From Segatella albensis DSM 11370 = JCM 12258 (lineage in GTDB: Bacteria; Bacteroidota; Bacteroidia; Bacteroidales; Bacteroidaceae), in assembly GCF_000426565.1 (NCBI RefSeq), contig NZ_AUFP01000001.1, positions 62,001-126,000 on the forward strand: a stretch of DNA of 64,000 nt. The letters run 5' to 3'. Shown here in pieces: positions 47,912 through 56,824 of the stretch. A program made the translations under genes and the position numbers. The notes under the pieces are model-generated. The model did not search any database. It worked only from the letters and a program-made list of their open reading frames with translations, and had not been told where the DNA came from. Within the stretch, counting starts at the first letter, position 1, and each line of letters starts with the position of its first letter.

Positions 47912-48259
47912 ATGAAAGCTAAAATATTATTTTTATTGATTGCCATAACCAGCTTAATGGTTGGATGTAAGGCAAACTATCCTGTAGCTCAACAGAGCGG
48001 AAAGGCAGATATGGCATACTTGGTATTCGTAGGTCCATCGAAAACTTATGGTAACGGTTCTAAAACTGTACAAGTTGACGTAGATGGAAACAAGTTTGAC
48101 GCCAAAGTTGTAAAACCTAAGACTGCGAACAGAAAGGGAACTCAGTATGGGATTGCAACAGGTCGTAGAAATATTACCGTTAAATTCAATGACCAAACTA
48201 TTTATCAAAAACAATTATTCTTATCAAGTCAAGAAACTAAAATTATAAACTTACCATGA
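47912..48259 (+). CDS. Small lipoprotein with beta-rich domain
   Basis: The 115-residue protein has lipobox LMVGC (Cys19) followed by a beta-rich region (AYLVFVGPS, KTVQVDVDGNKFDAKV, RRNITVKFNDQTIYQK) that looks like a PEGA-type sandwich domain. I do not recognise a named family. It lies eight bases after the CsgG-family gene and overlaps the next gene by four bases, so it is probably part of the same envelope complex. Confidence 0.7.
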   Translation: MKAKILFLLIAITSLMVGCKANYPVAQQSGKADMAYLVFVGPSKTYGNGSKTVQVDVDGNKFDAKVVKPKTANRKGTQYGIATGRRNITVKFNDQTIYQKQLFLSSQETKIINLP

Positions 48260-48600
48260 AGAATTTCTTTATTTTAGCCATCGGTGTGATGGCTATGACT
48301 TCTTGCCAAACGCAACAATCACTTTATTCTTGGTATGGCTCCGAGGATGCAACTTACACATACACCAAACGTGGAACAGAAGAGGCACTTGCTAAAGCTA
48401 TGGCCCAATATGAAAAAGTTATCAATAACCAGAAAGGACTTCGCAAAGTTGTTCCACCAGGAGTTAACGCAGAGTATGGATATCTTCTTTACAAAGCAGG
48501 AAAGAAAGAAGAGGGATTGGCACTTCTTCGCGCAGAAATAAAAGCTTATCCAGAATCAAAGAAATTCATTTCAAGAATCATTAATCAACTAGAAAAATGA
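48256..48600 (+). CDS. DUF4810-type lipoprotein
   Basis: The 114-residue protein has lipobox AMTSC and the DUF4810 pattern: SLYSWYGSEDATYTYTKRGTEE, then a helical hairpin (AMAQYEKVINNQKG, VPPGVNAEYGYLLYKAGK) resembling one or two TPR helices. In proteobacteria, DUF4810 and DUF799 lipoproteins accompany CsgG-like proteins. It overlaps both neighbours by four bases. Confidence 0.78.
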   Translation: MKNFFILAIGVMAMTSCQTQQSLYSWYGSEDATYTYTKRGTEEALAKAMAQYEKVINNQKGLRKVVPPGVNAEYGYLLYKAGKKEEGLALLRAEIKAYPESKKFISRIINQLEK

Positions 48601-49274
48601 AGAAATATATCATTCTTGCTTTATTGACATTGTTAATGTCATCATGTGCAGAACAGATTACTACTCGTCTTGCTCAATATCCTAAGATATATGAGGAAAA
48701 GCCTCTTACTATCGCAGTGATGCCCCCTATCAATCAGACAAATTTTGTAGAAGCAAAAGACTATTTCTATACTACACTATATACTCCTCTTTGCGAAAAA
48801 GGATACTATGTTTATTCTCCTATGATGACTATGGAGATGTTCCAATCGGAAAGTGCATACGATGCTGAGCAGTTCATCAATGCTGATCTTTCTCAATTCC
48901 GCAATGTACTTGGAGCCGATGCCGCCATGTTCACAATCATAAAATCATGGAAAAGATATAAACTCGGAGGAAGTATAACAGCTGGAGTTGAATATATTCT
49001 CCGCTCAACAAAAACCGGCGAAACTTTATACCATCGTGAAGGTCTAGTAAGTGTTGATACTAGCGTGAGCAGCGGCAGTGGAGGTCTATTGGGTGCATTA
49101 CTCGACCTTGCAGCAACTGCAATTGTAACTTCTGCAACTGACAAGGTTGTTGCTGGACGAAAATGTACAACGTTTGTATTAAGCGATATGCCAGAAGGTA
49201 GATATGGCACAAAATATGATAATGATCAAAAGCTTCCAGCAGGAAAAAGTTATGTAAAAGCAACTGTAAAGTAG
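48597..49274 (+). CDS. DUF799/GNA1162-type lipoprotein
   Basis: The 225-residue lipoprotein (lipobox LMSSC) matches the GNA1162/DUF799 family. Markers are YPKIYEEKPLTIAVMPPINQTN, TPLCEKGYYVYSPMM, VLGADAAMFTIIKSW and a hydrophobic GGLLGALLDLAATAIV segment. The fold is related to the CsgG N-terminal domain. It completes the CsgG-lipoprotein operon and is followed by a strong terminator. Confidence 0.8.
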   Translation: MKKYIILALLTLLMSSCAEQITTRLAQYPKIYEEKPLTIAVMPPINQTNFVEAKDYFYTTLYTPLCEKGYYVYSPMMTMEMFQSESAYDAEQFINADLSQFRNVLGADAAMFTIIKSWKRYKLGGSITAGVEYILRSTKTGETLYHREGLVSVDTSVSSGSGGLLGALLDLAATAIVTSATDKVVAGRKCTTFVLSDMPEGRYGTKYDNDQKLPAGKSYVKATVK

Positions 49275-49324
49275 TAGTATACGATCTACAATTATAGTCG
49301 TTTGATTGAATTCGAATATTATTA

Positions 49325-49354
49325 ATCCCGCCGAAAGTTATCTTTCGGCGGGAT
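49325..49354 (+). terminator. Rho-independent terminator after the CsgG-family operon
   Basis: A perfect 13-bp stem (49325-49337 with 49342-49354), closed by a TTAT loop and rich in G-C, is followed by TTGT and AT-rich DNA. Confidence 0.8.
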
Positions 49355-49577
49355 TTGTATAATATAAGCTATTAAGTTTGGATTCAGAAATACCTAATAG
49401 GTATCTAAATTGCTAAAATGTTTCAGCTATTATATTATTTTCTAAAGTTTCGCAAGTGATAAATCACATGCATAAATTAACGTAAATTTGGAATAAAATT
49501 GGCTCCAAAGTTTGTTTAACTCATTGAAAATAAGTAACTTTATAATCGCCAAAAAACAAAATTCAAATTTGGGAGCC

Positions 49578-50461
49578 ATGAACAAAGGTACAACAATTTA
49601 ATTTTATCAGATTTGAGAGATTTTTTCTCAGAAAGTGAAAATAATCATGCAATTAACAGCATAATGGGTATGATGGAACATATAAACATACGCTCCAGCC
49701 AGATCGGAGTAGAGAAGAAAGAGAACTGCAAATTTACTTCCTTGCAAGTACTCAATCTGCTAAAGCTCTTTCCATTCTTTGTCGTTAAGAATGCATACCA
49801 GTACTCAGGTTCAGCACTCAGCCATTTGTTTGTGAAAAGGACATGTTAATGATGGCAATGTTAGATGGCGCAAGTTGCTTTATGCAATGAATCTCCAGTT
49901 GATTAAGAAGATACAGCATGCAAGCAATGTTACTCATGACAAGCCCGTCTGTTTGATTATCGATGATACCGATGCTCCCAAAAGTGGCAAGCATACAGAA
50001 GCTTATCGGGCGTATCTGGTCTCATGTACAGCAGCGCAGTATCCTTGGCTACAAATGTCTTACACTTCTTCTTTCTGATGGAACCAGTCAGTTGATGCTT
50101 GACTTCTCCCTTCATGGTGAAAAGGGAAAGAAGGAAGATAAGATCCAAGGTCTTACTGCCAAAGAACGTCATGCCCGCTTTAGTGAAGATCACACTGGAC
50201 AGGCTTTTGAAGAGCGTGTCAAGGAGTATGACATGAAGAAGACAGACAAGGCCATCGAGATGGTCACGCCATAAAGCGTGGTATCCGTTTTGATTATCTT
50301 CTGATAGACAGTTGGTTTACCAATGTTTCTTTCGTACGTCTGATAACGTCCCGTCACATCAAATGCAATCTTCTTGGTATGATCAAACTTGGCAAGACCA
50401 GATACCAGACTCCTTATGGCAACCTGACTGCAAATGAAATCATCAAGAAACTGCACAAGCA
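49578..50461 (+). pseudogene. Decayed IS4-like transposase gene, truncated at its 3' end
   Basis: Pieces of one transposase are spread over three frames. MNKGTTI is followed by a stop, then RDFFSESENNHAINSIMGMM from 49613. CLIIDDTDAPKSGKHTEA, with the first acidic catalytic residue, lies near 49950. SDGTSQLMLDFSLHGEKGK lies near 50080, KRGIRFDYLLIDSWFTN with the second Asp from 50274, and LGKTRYQTPYGNLTANEII near 50400. At least three frameshifts and an early stop make it inactive. The C-terminal part of the usual DDE domain is missing, replaced by unrelated sequence after about 50440-50460. Exact element ends were not found. Confidence 0.8.
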
Positions 50462-50539
50462 TCTTCAGAAAAGAATGATGAAGAAAAGGTAGGTAGCTTC
50501 TTTGGCTTGTTTGGTGGAAGGAACAAAGATAAGGATTAA
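50462..50539 (+). pseudogene. 3' remnant of the gene upstream of the MotB-like gene
   Basis: The frame SSEKNDEEKVGSFFGLFGG, followed by RNKDKD and a stop, ends three bases before the ATG of the MotB/OmpA-like gene. Its charged tail is like the end of a MotA/ExbB/ZorA-type membrane protein, the usual partner encoded just upstream of MotB-like proteins. The rest of the gene has been lost where the transposase fragment is joined. The partner identity is inferred from position. Confidence 0.5.
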
Positions 50540-50542
50540 TCT

Positions 50543-51360
50543 ATGAAAAAGGATAATAGTTCTTTTTGGCCAAGCTATGTAGACATAATGACGACATTAT
50601 TCGCCATTATGTTGGTGCTATTTGCAGTTACCTATGGACGTTTCAAAGTAAAGGAGCGTCAACTGGGTGTACTGGTCAACGAATACAAGGATATTATCAA
50701 TGTGTATTCGCAGGTCGATTCTATTGATAAAAGCGAGTACTATGCTTATGATTCTTTATATTTGAAGCACACACTTACTGTGGGTATTGCCTACCAAGAC
50801 AAGGAATATAACATTAAGAACAAGCTTGCTGAGGATTTGACAAACAAGCAATTAGCTGACAGGAAACGCGAGGATATTAGGCAGGCAGGAATACTCGTTC
50901 AACGAACTATTCATAATCTTGAAAAGATAGGTAAAAATAGCAAAAACATCAAGTTCTTAGTTATCATCGAGGGACAATCGTCTAAGATTCCTTTCCAAGA
51001 CAATGACTGGCAAAATAACGAAACGCTTTCCTTCGTGCAGAGTTCTTGAAGAAATTCTGGACTGAGGATTGTGGTCTTTTCAGACACACAAGTGAGAATG
51101 ACATTAACAGCAAATGTGAAATCATTGTCTCTGGTAGTGGAGAAGGCGGTGTGCCGCGTTATTATTATACGGGAAAAGATAATGTTATTAGTGAAAATCC
51201 TGCCGACGAAATTTATCCTACCATTAACGATGTACCAGCGAGGCAGCTTGCCACTTGGAAGAATACTGAAATTAAAAATCAACGATTCCTTATCAACATC
51301 ATTCCTATCATTGGAAATATTGACGTTACTAAGGCAAAATTCAATGCAATTCTAAAATAG
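50543..51360 (+). pseudogene. Frameshifted MotB/OmpA-like (ZorB-like) membrane protein gene
   Basis: Residues 1-30 have the MotB plug-type anchor FWPSYVDIMTTLFAIMLVLF. A charged helical stretch follows, then the start of an OmpA-like peptidoglycan-binding domain (KFLVIIEGQSSKIP, NNETLSF). The first frame stops at 51049 (QSS). The domain continues in another frame as FLRAEFLKKFW from 51028 and runs to the stop at 51360 with VPRYYYTGKDNVI and NQRFLINIIPIIGN. One indel near 51025-51035 explains the break. Intact relatives pair with a MotA/ExbB-type protein in envelope motors, including Zorya defence systems. Which kind this was is uncertain. Confidence 0.7.
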
Positions 51361-51372
51361 CAGGAAACGCTT

Positions 51373-52335
51373 ATGAGCTTTAAGAAAATGACACTAAAGA
51401 CTTATCCTCTACTCCTATTCTTTGCGGTAGAATTCATTATGTCGTCATGCGCAAACAAAGCTGGAGATAAAGGAAGCTCAAGTATCGGTGACTCTACTGA
51501 ATATCAGGAGACTCCCGACAACAAAAAAAATATAGTCTTGCCCAAGAAGACTTTTGGTGTATTTGACAATGAAGGTGGGCAGGATAGTTCACCTTCATCA
51601 AGTTCAACAGAGAAGTCCAAAGTCATTTTAAAACAGCATACCAGTGCCATAGAAATTCCTGTTATGCTCAAGAATGTTCCCAATTTTATTTTGAAACGAT
51701 ATGCATATACCATGTCTTACAACAAGTCTACGCGTTGTCCAAACTGGGTAGCATGGAAACTGACAGGTAATCATACCTATGGCTCATACAAAAGAAAAAA
51801 TTATAACTTCCATGAGGACATGGATGTTCCGAGTCCCCGAGCCAAATTACACGATTATTCTTATAACGGTTTAGGCTTAGAGAGAGGCCATATGTGCCCT
51901 GCAGGTGATAACAAATGGTCTGACAGAGCTATGGATGAATGTCATCTGCTTTCCAATATCTGTCCTCAGTATGGAAAACTAAATGGTGGGGCGTGGAAAT
52001 ACTTGGAAGAAGATTGTCGCGACTGGGCAGAGGCTTACAATTGCATATATATCGTATGCGGTCCTATCTTCTATGGGAAGACACACGGGACAACCATAGG
52101 TGAAGACAAAATAGCTGTCCCTGACGCTTTCTTCAAGGTTATCCTTCGCCTTGGTAATAAACCACAGGCCTTAGGTTTTATCTACCCAAATAGAAAATGT
52201 TCTGGAGGAAAATCTAAATATGTTATGTCGGTTGATAAAGTCGAAGAGATTGTAGGAATGGATTTCTTTTCTTCCCTTGACGACAATGTGGAAAACAAAG
52301 TTGAGCAATCATCCAATCTAAATTTATGGAGGTAA
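51373..52335 (+). CDS. DNA/RNA non-specific endonuclease (NUC1/NucA family) lipoprotein
   Basis: The 320-residue protein has a lipoprotein signal (IMSSC near residue 26) and a Ser-rich low-complexity spacer. The beta-beta-alpha-metal nuclease domain has YNKSTRCPNWVAWKLTG, the catalytic motif GLERGHMCPAGDNKW (His in place of DRGH), DECHLLSNICPQ (metal-binding Asn) and a C-terminal VEEIVGMDFFSSLDD region. The lipobox places it in the periplasm or on the surface, where it would degrade incoming or environmental nucleic acid. It starts 12 bases after the broken MotB-like gene and may once have shared an operon with it. Confidence 0.85.
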   Translation: MSFKKMTLKTYPLLLFFAVEFIMSSCANKAGDKGSSSIGDSTEYQETPDNKKNIVLPKKTFGVFDNEGGQDSSPSSSSTEKSKVILKQHTSAIEIPVMLKNVPNFILKRYAYTMSYNKSTRCPNWVAWKLTGNHTYGSYKRKNYNFHEDMDVPSPRAKLHDYSYNGLGLERGHMCPAGDNKWSDRAMDECHLLSNICPQYGKLNGGAWKYLEEDCRDWAEAYNCIYIVCGPIFYGKTHGTTIGEDKIAVPDAFFKVILRLGNKPQALGFIYPNRKCSGGKSKYVMSVDKVEEIVGMDFFSSLDDNVENKVEQSSNLNLWR

Positions 52336-52579
52336 TCACGAATAAGAATCTATTAATAAAACCTATTATAACCATATTGTCTATCTTGATGTGAAGTATA
52401 TCCTTTAATAGAAAATTTAAAGCTAACGTCATGAACATTTGAGCCTTCATTGATCGTAGCCGATGTTAATGAATTGTTTTGATTATTTATTTCAAACGAA
52501 ATAAGAACTAAAAATCGTAAGGGCAACTATGGAATTCAGGACAGGCAACAGTCTACTGAAAGGAATCTAAGCATAAGAA

Positions 52580-52685
52580 TTTCGACAAATATAAAGAATG
52601 ACGTATTGAGAATTTTGACAGATACTAAATGTGACGTATTGAGAATTTTGACAGATATCAAATGTGACGTATTGAGAATTCCGGC
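52580..52685. repeat. 33-bp tandem repeat, about three copies
   Basis: Copies begin at 52599, 52632 and 52665 with the core TGACGTATTGAGAATTTTGA followed by CAGATACTAAATG-like sequence. The period is exactly 33 bases. The first two are nearly identical, the third diverges after 16 bases, and a worn half copy precedes the first (52580-52598). The array lies 7-112 bases upstream of the -33 box of the DUF4143 ATPase gene. Confidence 0.85.
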
Positions 52686-52691
52686 ATTTCT

Positions 52692-52723
52692 TTTGAAATT
52701 CAAGAAAATATTGCTACCTTTGT
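52692..52723 (+). promoter_or_regulatory. Promoter of the DUF4143 ATPase gene
   Basis: TTTG (52692-52695) and TACCTTTGT (52715-52723) are separated by 19 bases. It directly follows the 33-bp tandem repeats. Confidence 0.75.
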
Positions 52724-52745
52724 GCATAATTTATGATTATTGAGT

Positions 52746-54107
52746 ATGGCAGAAAGAATATTCAAGAGGAAGATTTATGAGCAGATGCTCAATTGGAAGA
52801 AGAACCAGCATGGCACTACAGCCTTGTTGATTAGAGGAGCCAGACGTATTGGCAAATCCACGATTGCAGAAGAATTCGCACGTAGAGAGTACGAAAGTTA
52901 TCTATTGGTTGACTTTTCAAAAGCATCACAAGATATTCATAAATTATTTGAGGATATCTCCGATTTAAACTTTATCTTTACACAGCTCCAGTTGACCTAT
53001 CGCAAAAGCTTGAAGCCCCACAAATCTGTCATCATCTTTGATGAAATCCAAAAACAGCCGTTAGCTCGTCAAGCTATTAAAAGCCTTGTGGCTGATGGGC
53101 GGTATGATTATATAGAAACAGGCTCGTTACTAAGTATCAAGAGGAAAAGAAAAGGTCAGATAGGTTCTCAAGAAAGCATTCTAATTCCAAGTGAAGAGAC
53201 CCGAATAGATATGTATCCGATGGACTATGAGGAGTTTCGTTGGGCTTTAGGTGATGAGGACACGATTCCATTGTTACGTACCATGTTTGAAAAAAGGCAA
53301 CCATTAAGCGATACTACTAACCGCAAGATGATGCGTGACTTCCGTCTCTATGTGTTGGTGGGTGGTATGCCCCAGGCTGTCAATGACTACCTTGACACTC
53401 ATAATCTGAGTATTGTCGATCAGCGCAAACGGAGTATCCTCGATCTATATGACGAGGATTTCTATGACCTTGATCCGTCAGGACAAACTTCCGATTTATT
53501 TCACGCCATTCCTGCCCAATTGAATAGCAATGCCTCACGTTATCAAGTAAGTAGTGTTATTTCCGGAGGAAGAATAGACCGCTTAAGAGACCAAATTATT
53601 ATTCTGAGAGATTCTATGACAGCCAACTTGGCTTATCATGCCAATGATCCAAGTGCGGGATTGGCATTTCATATCAATAGAGACCAATTTAAGCTATATT
53701 GCGGTGATACAGGCCTATTTGTTACACTGGCTTTTTGGGATGATGCTTTCACCGGAAACGTCATCTATCAAAAACTTTTGAGTGACAAACTTAATGCTGA
53801 CGTGGGATATGTTTATGAGAACGTGGTTTCACAAATGCTCGTTGCTGCCAAGCATAAGTTATATTACCATACCTGGCCTACGCCATCAGGCAAGCACAAT
53901 TATGAGATAGACTTCTTATTGTCACATCAGGCGAAAGTGTGTCCCATAGAGGTGAAATCTTCCATGTCTAATGTGCATGTATCTATCGACGAATTTCAGA
54001 AGAAATTCTCCTCACGCATCTATCAGCGTTATTTGCTTCATGTCAAAGACATTAGGAAGGAACAGGATTTGCTTTGCTTGCCACTTTATATGGCATTGTT
54101 TCTTTAA
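52746..54107 (+). CDS. AAA ATPase with DUF4143 domain (COG1373 type)
   Basis: The 453-residue protein has Walker A in IRGARRIGKSTIAEEF (about 28-43), Walker B in VIIFDEIQKQPLAR (about 98), an arginine-finger-like segment GSLLSIKRKRKG, and a C-terminal DUF4143/PD-(D/E)XK-like region. That region has KLYCGDTGLFV, HTWPTPSGKHNYEIDFLL and KVCPIEVKSS; the E-ID...EVK spacing resembles a nuclease core. These ATPases are abundant in Bacteroidales and their function is unknown. The start ATG 52746 is chosen over a TTG six bases earlier. Confidence 0.88.
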   Translation: MAERIFKRKIYEQMLNWKKNQHGTTALLIRGARRIGKSTIAEEFARREYESYLLVDFSKASQDIHKLFEDISDLNFIFTQLQLTYRKSLKPHKSVIIFDEIQKQPLARQAIKSLVADGRYDYIETGSLLSIKRKRKGQIGSQESILIPSEETRIDMYPMDYEEFRWALGDEDTIPLLRTMFEKRQPLSDTTNRKMMRDFRLYVLVGGMPQAVNDYLDTHNLSIVDQRKRSILDLYDEDFYDLDPSGQTSDLFHAIPAQLNSNASRYQVSSVISGGRIDRLRDQIIILRDSMTANLAYHANDPSAGLAFHINRDQFKLYCGDTGLFVTLAFWDDAFTGNVIYQKLLSDKLNADVGYVYENVVSQMLVAAKHKLYYHTWPTPSGKHNYEIDFLLSHQAKVCPIEVKSSMSNVHVSIDEFQKKFSSRIYQRYLLHVKDIRKEQDLLCLPLYMALFL

Positions 54108-54197
54108 TAAGAACACCTATCACAAAACAATTGCTGTTTTCGGTTTAACAGGTACTGGACAACGTTTAAATATGCATAATGCGAACCTTTCATAACA

Positions 54198-54229
54198 GGG
54201 CAGTGTCGAAATGAGGTCGACAACTGCCC
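54198..54229. terminator. Imperfect hairpin between convergent genes
   Basis: GGGCAGTGTCGA (54198-54209) pairs with TCGACAACTGCCC (54217-54229) with one bulged base, between the ATPase and receptor 3' ends. No T-run is present, so a terminator role is uncertain. Confidence 0.35.
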
Positions 54230-54244
54230 ATCAAAACGAGAGAT

Positions 54245-56815
54245 TTATAGTCGATTGATTTGCTCATTTGCAGCACTCTTTCCACGATATTTGGTTTTGA
54301 GTTGATTCAAACGATAGACAATGCTAAACGAGAAGTTCCAATCTCGGTAGTCCTCAATCTGCCAGAAGTGAACATTACGGATGCGCTCGTTTTCCTCGAA
54401 CTTCATCTTGTGGAAGAGGTCACGCGCCGCAAGTTTCACACTCAGGCGATCTTGTAGGAAGGACTTCTGTAGGCTGAGGTTTAACATCTGGTAAGGTTTC
54501 AACAGAATGTTGTTTTGTGTGCCTCCACTGTCATAGTAATAATAGATGTTGGCGAGCCATGACTTGGGTAAGTCGAAGTATTGGTTTGCTATGATATAAA
54601 ATTTGGTCTTGCCATAACTATATGACTCATTCATATACTCATAGTCGAAGAACAGATGCTCAACAGCCATACTAAGCGAGGGGCGCCACCAACGGAAGTT
54701 ATGCTGCAAACTGACATTAGCACCTAGTAGACTGGCATGGTCAAAATTGCTATAGGAACTTACTAGTATGCGAGAGTGCTCGTTCTCGGTATACATATCA
54801 GGAGCGATCAAGTTGTCCTTATAAATATAGCTAAGTGAGGCATTAATAAACTTATAACCCGTGCTCCACTCGACAGTGTAGAACGTCATAGGTTGAAGAC
54901 TGGGATTGCCGTGCTGATAAGCAAGTTCGCTGTCATAATAGGTATAGTTGCTTAGCTGGCGTAAAGACGGACGGCTGGTATGCGACGAGAACGAGAGGGT
55001 GTTCATCCACCCCCTATCCTTGTGACAGACTTTCACTGAAGGAAATAAATTGTGGTAGTGACGGTGGATATCTACATCGGGAGCTTGACGGTCTGCATAG
55101 TCGCTCGTCACATCCTCATAACGTAGGCCTCCGCTCAATGTCCAGTCGCCAAATGCCGTTTTTGTCTCCACAAAGACAGCTGCTTTGTTTTCCCATTGCC
55201 CATAGTCAGATGGTTTCAAAATGACATTGCTGCAATCGGCAGTTCCACTACCCGTCACTCGATTATACTCAGCACCCCATGACAATGAAGATTTCTGTCC
55301 AAATGTATAGTCGAACGTTAACCTACCTGCATAGATGTGGTAGTGGTTCTTACTCCTGTTAAGCGTAGAACAAGTTACGTTGTCTGTCGTTTCATCGGTC
55401 AATTGGCGATAATTGTTGGAGTTGCCAACATAATCGAGATTAAGAGCTGTACGCAACCGATTCGTCCACTCGGCATTATAAAACGTGTTGATATGGGCAT
55501 AGTCCATGTCGTTATGGTAATCGCTCAAGATATGGGTACGCTGGAACTCCAAACCATTCTTGCTATAGATGTGCAGAGCATCACCCGGTGACACCCACGT
55601 GTTATGATAGCCATCGTAACTGACACCTGCAATGTGCCGTTCGTTAAACTCGTAATCCACGTTAGCCGACCAACTCGGTGATTTCTGGTGCGACTTGCTG
55701 TAATTCTGGGTCTTGTCATATCGATAGATATCGCCATCCACTACCAATTCCTCAATCTGCGGCTGGTTATAATGACAACGGAAATCTTCGTACTCTAGAT
55801 GCATTGAGGCATTCAGTCCACCCTGTTTCAAGCCTACGTCTAAAGATTCGTCTGAGGTCAGCACGTCATTCTGTTTCTCATTGGCTTTTATCTGTAGCGT
55901 ATAGCCCTCCTCCTTTATACGTGTTGTTATTTTGATAACGGCTGTCACATCCGCATCATACTGTGCTCCGGGATTGCGAACAAGTTCAATGTTTTGTATA
56001 TCCTTTGGTGATAGGCGAGTTATCTCCTGTATGTTCTGCACCTTACGGTTGTTGATATAGTATATAGGTGTACCACGTCCGAATACAGTCAACGTGCCGT
56101 CTGGTGCACAGACCACTCCGGGCACTTGCATCAATAGTTCATTGGCATTATGCAGTCTCTCCAACACCGTGCCCGCCACATTCGTAACGATGCTACCGCC
56201 TTTTGTTTGATATAACGGCCGTTCTCCCTTCACCGTCACACCTTTCAGCGTGTATTTATCAGGCTGCATACGTATCTTTCCTATTTGAGGATGATCACAG
56301 AACTTATAGATGGTTTTGAAACCGATGTAGGAGATACGAGCAAGAACGGAAGACTGCTCATAAGGAATAGCAAAATAGCCACTCTCGTTGCTGACGCCAC
56401 CACCGCATAAGGTAGAGTCGACAGGATTGAAGATTGCTACGTTAGCATATGCCACAGGATGACCTTGTTCATCGATAATGGTTCCCGTCAAATGTCGGTC
56501 TGTCTTGTGAGTACACTCCACGAATATCTTCTTTTCTTTAGTGTTACTTTCGTCGACAGTCATGCGAATAGGATAGAAGGCTATCATCTGCTGAATAGCA
56601 TCGGGCAACGTCTTGTGTCTTACAGTAGTGGTGATGCGGAAGTCCTCCAGTTCATTATAGAGGAACATGATGACGTAGTCAGTCTGTTGCTTAGCAAGTT
56701 GGCTAAGAGCATCAGAAAGTGACACATTATTATATTCGTGGAATATATGTTTCTGAGCTTGTGTGCTGACTGTCAGTAAAAGGGCAAGAAAAATAAGTGC
56801 AATATGTCTATTCAT
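54245..56815 (-). CDS. TonB-dependent receptor-like protein with STN and carboxypeptidase-like domains
   Basis: The 856-residue protein has a signal peptide (ending STQAQ), then an STN-type signalling domain (about 28-105, VSLSDALSQLAKQQTDYVI). A carboxypeptidase-regulatory-like domain follows (about 112-195, GTIIDEQGHPVAYANVAIF), then a plug (ANELLMQVPGVVCAPDGTLTVFGRG, NIELVRNPGAQYDADV) and an outer-membrane-beta-barrel-3 type barrel. The STN domain fits signalling to the FecR-like protein encoded upstream (nine-base gap). It is the last gene of the sigma/anti-sigma/receptor operon. Confidence 0.88.
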   Translation of the reverse strand: MNRHIALIFLALLLTVSTQAQKHIFHEYNNVSLSDALSQLAKQQTDYVIMFLYNELEDFRITTTVRHKTLPDAIQQMIAFYPIRMTVDESNTKEKKIFVECTHKTDRHLTGTIIDEQGHPVAYANVAIFNPVDSTLCGGGVSNESGYFAIPYEQSSVLARISYIGFKTIYKFCDHPQIGKIRMQPDKYTLKGVTVKGERPLYQTKGGSIVTNVAGTVLERLHNANELLMQVPGVVCAPDGTLTVFGRGTPIYYINNRKVQNIQEITRLSPKDIQNIELVRNPGAQYDADVTAVIKITTRIKEEGYTLQIKANEKQNDVLTSDESLDVGLKQGGLNASMHLEYEDFRCHYNQPQIEELVVDGDIYRYDKTQNYSKSHQKSPSWSANVDYEFNERHIAGVSYDGYHNTWVSPGDALHIYSKNGLEFQRTHILSDYHNDMDYAHINTFYNAEWTNRLRTALNLDYVGNSNNYRQLTDETTDNVTCSTLNRSKNHYHIYAGRLTFDYTFGQKSSLSWGAEYNRVTGSGTADCSNVILKPSDYGQWENKAAVFVETKTAFGDWTLSGGLRYEDVTSDYADRQAPDVDIHRHYHNLFPSVKVCHKDRGWMNTLSFSSHTSRPSLRQLSNYTYYDSELAYQHGNPSLQPMTFYTVEWSTGYKFINASLSYIYKDNLIAPDMYTENEHSRILVSSYSNFDHASLLGANVSLQHNFRWWRPSLSMAVEHLFFDYEYMNESYSYGKTKFYIIANQYFDLPKSWLANIYYYYDSGGTQNNILLKPYQMLNLSLQKSFLQDRLSVKLAARDLFHKMKFEENERIRNVHFWQIEDYRDWNFSFSIVYRLNQLKTKYRGKSAANEQINRL

Positions 56816-56824
56816 GGCGGCTGA

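Noticed and set aside
49578..50540. Complete insertion sequence
   Set aside because: The transposase is broken in several frames and truncated, and I could not find matching terminal inverted repeats or a target duplication.
50543..52335. Functional Zorya defence system
   Set aside because: The MotA-like partner is missing, the MotB-like gene is frameshifted, no helicase is present, and the nuclease is exported. Only a speculative relic remains.
52536..52727. Minus-strand frame encoding 11-residue repeats (NTSHL type)
   Set aside because: The repeats arise because the 33-bp DNA tandem repeat is divisible by three. The frame overlaps the ATPase promoter and has no promoter or family match I can see.
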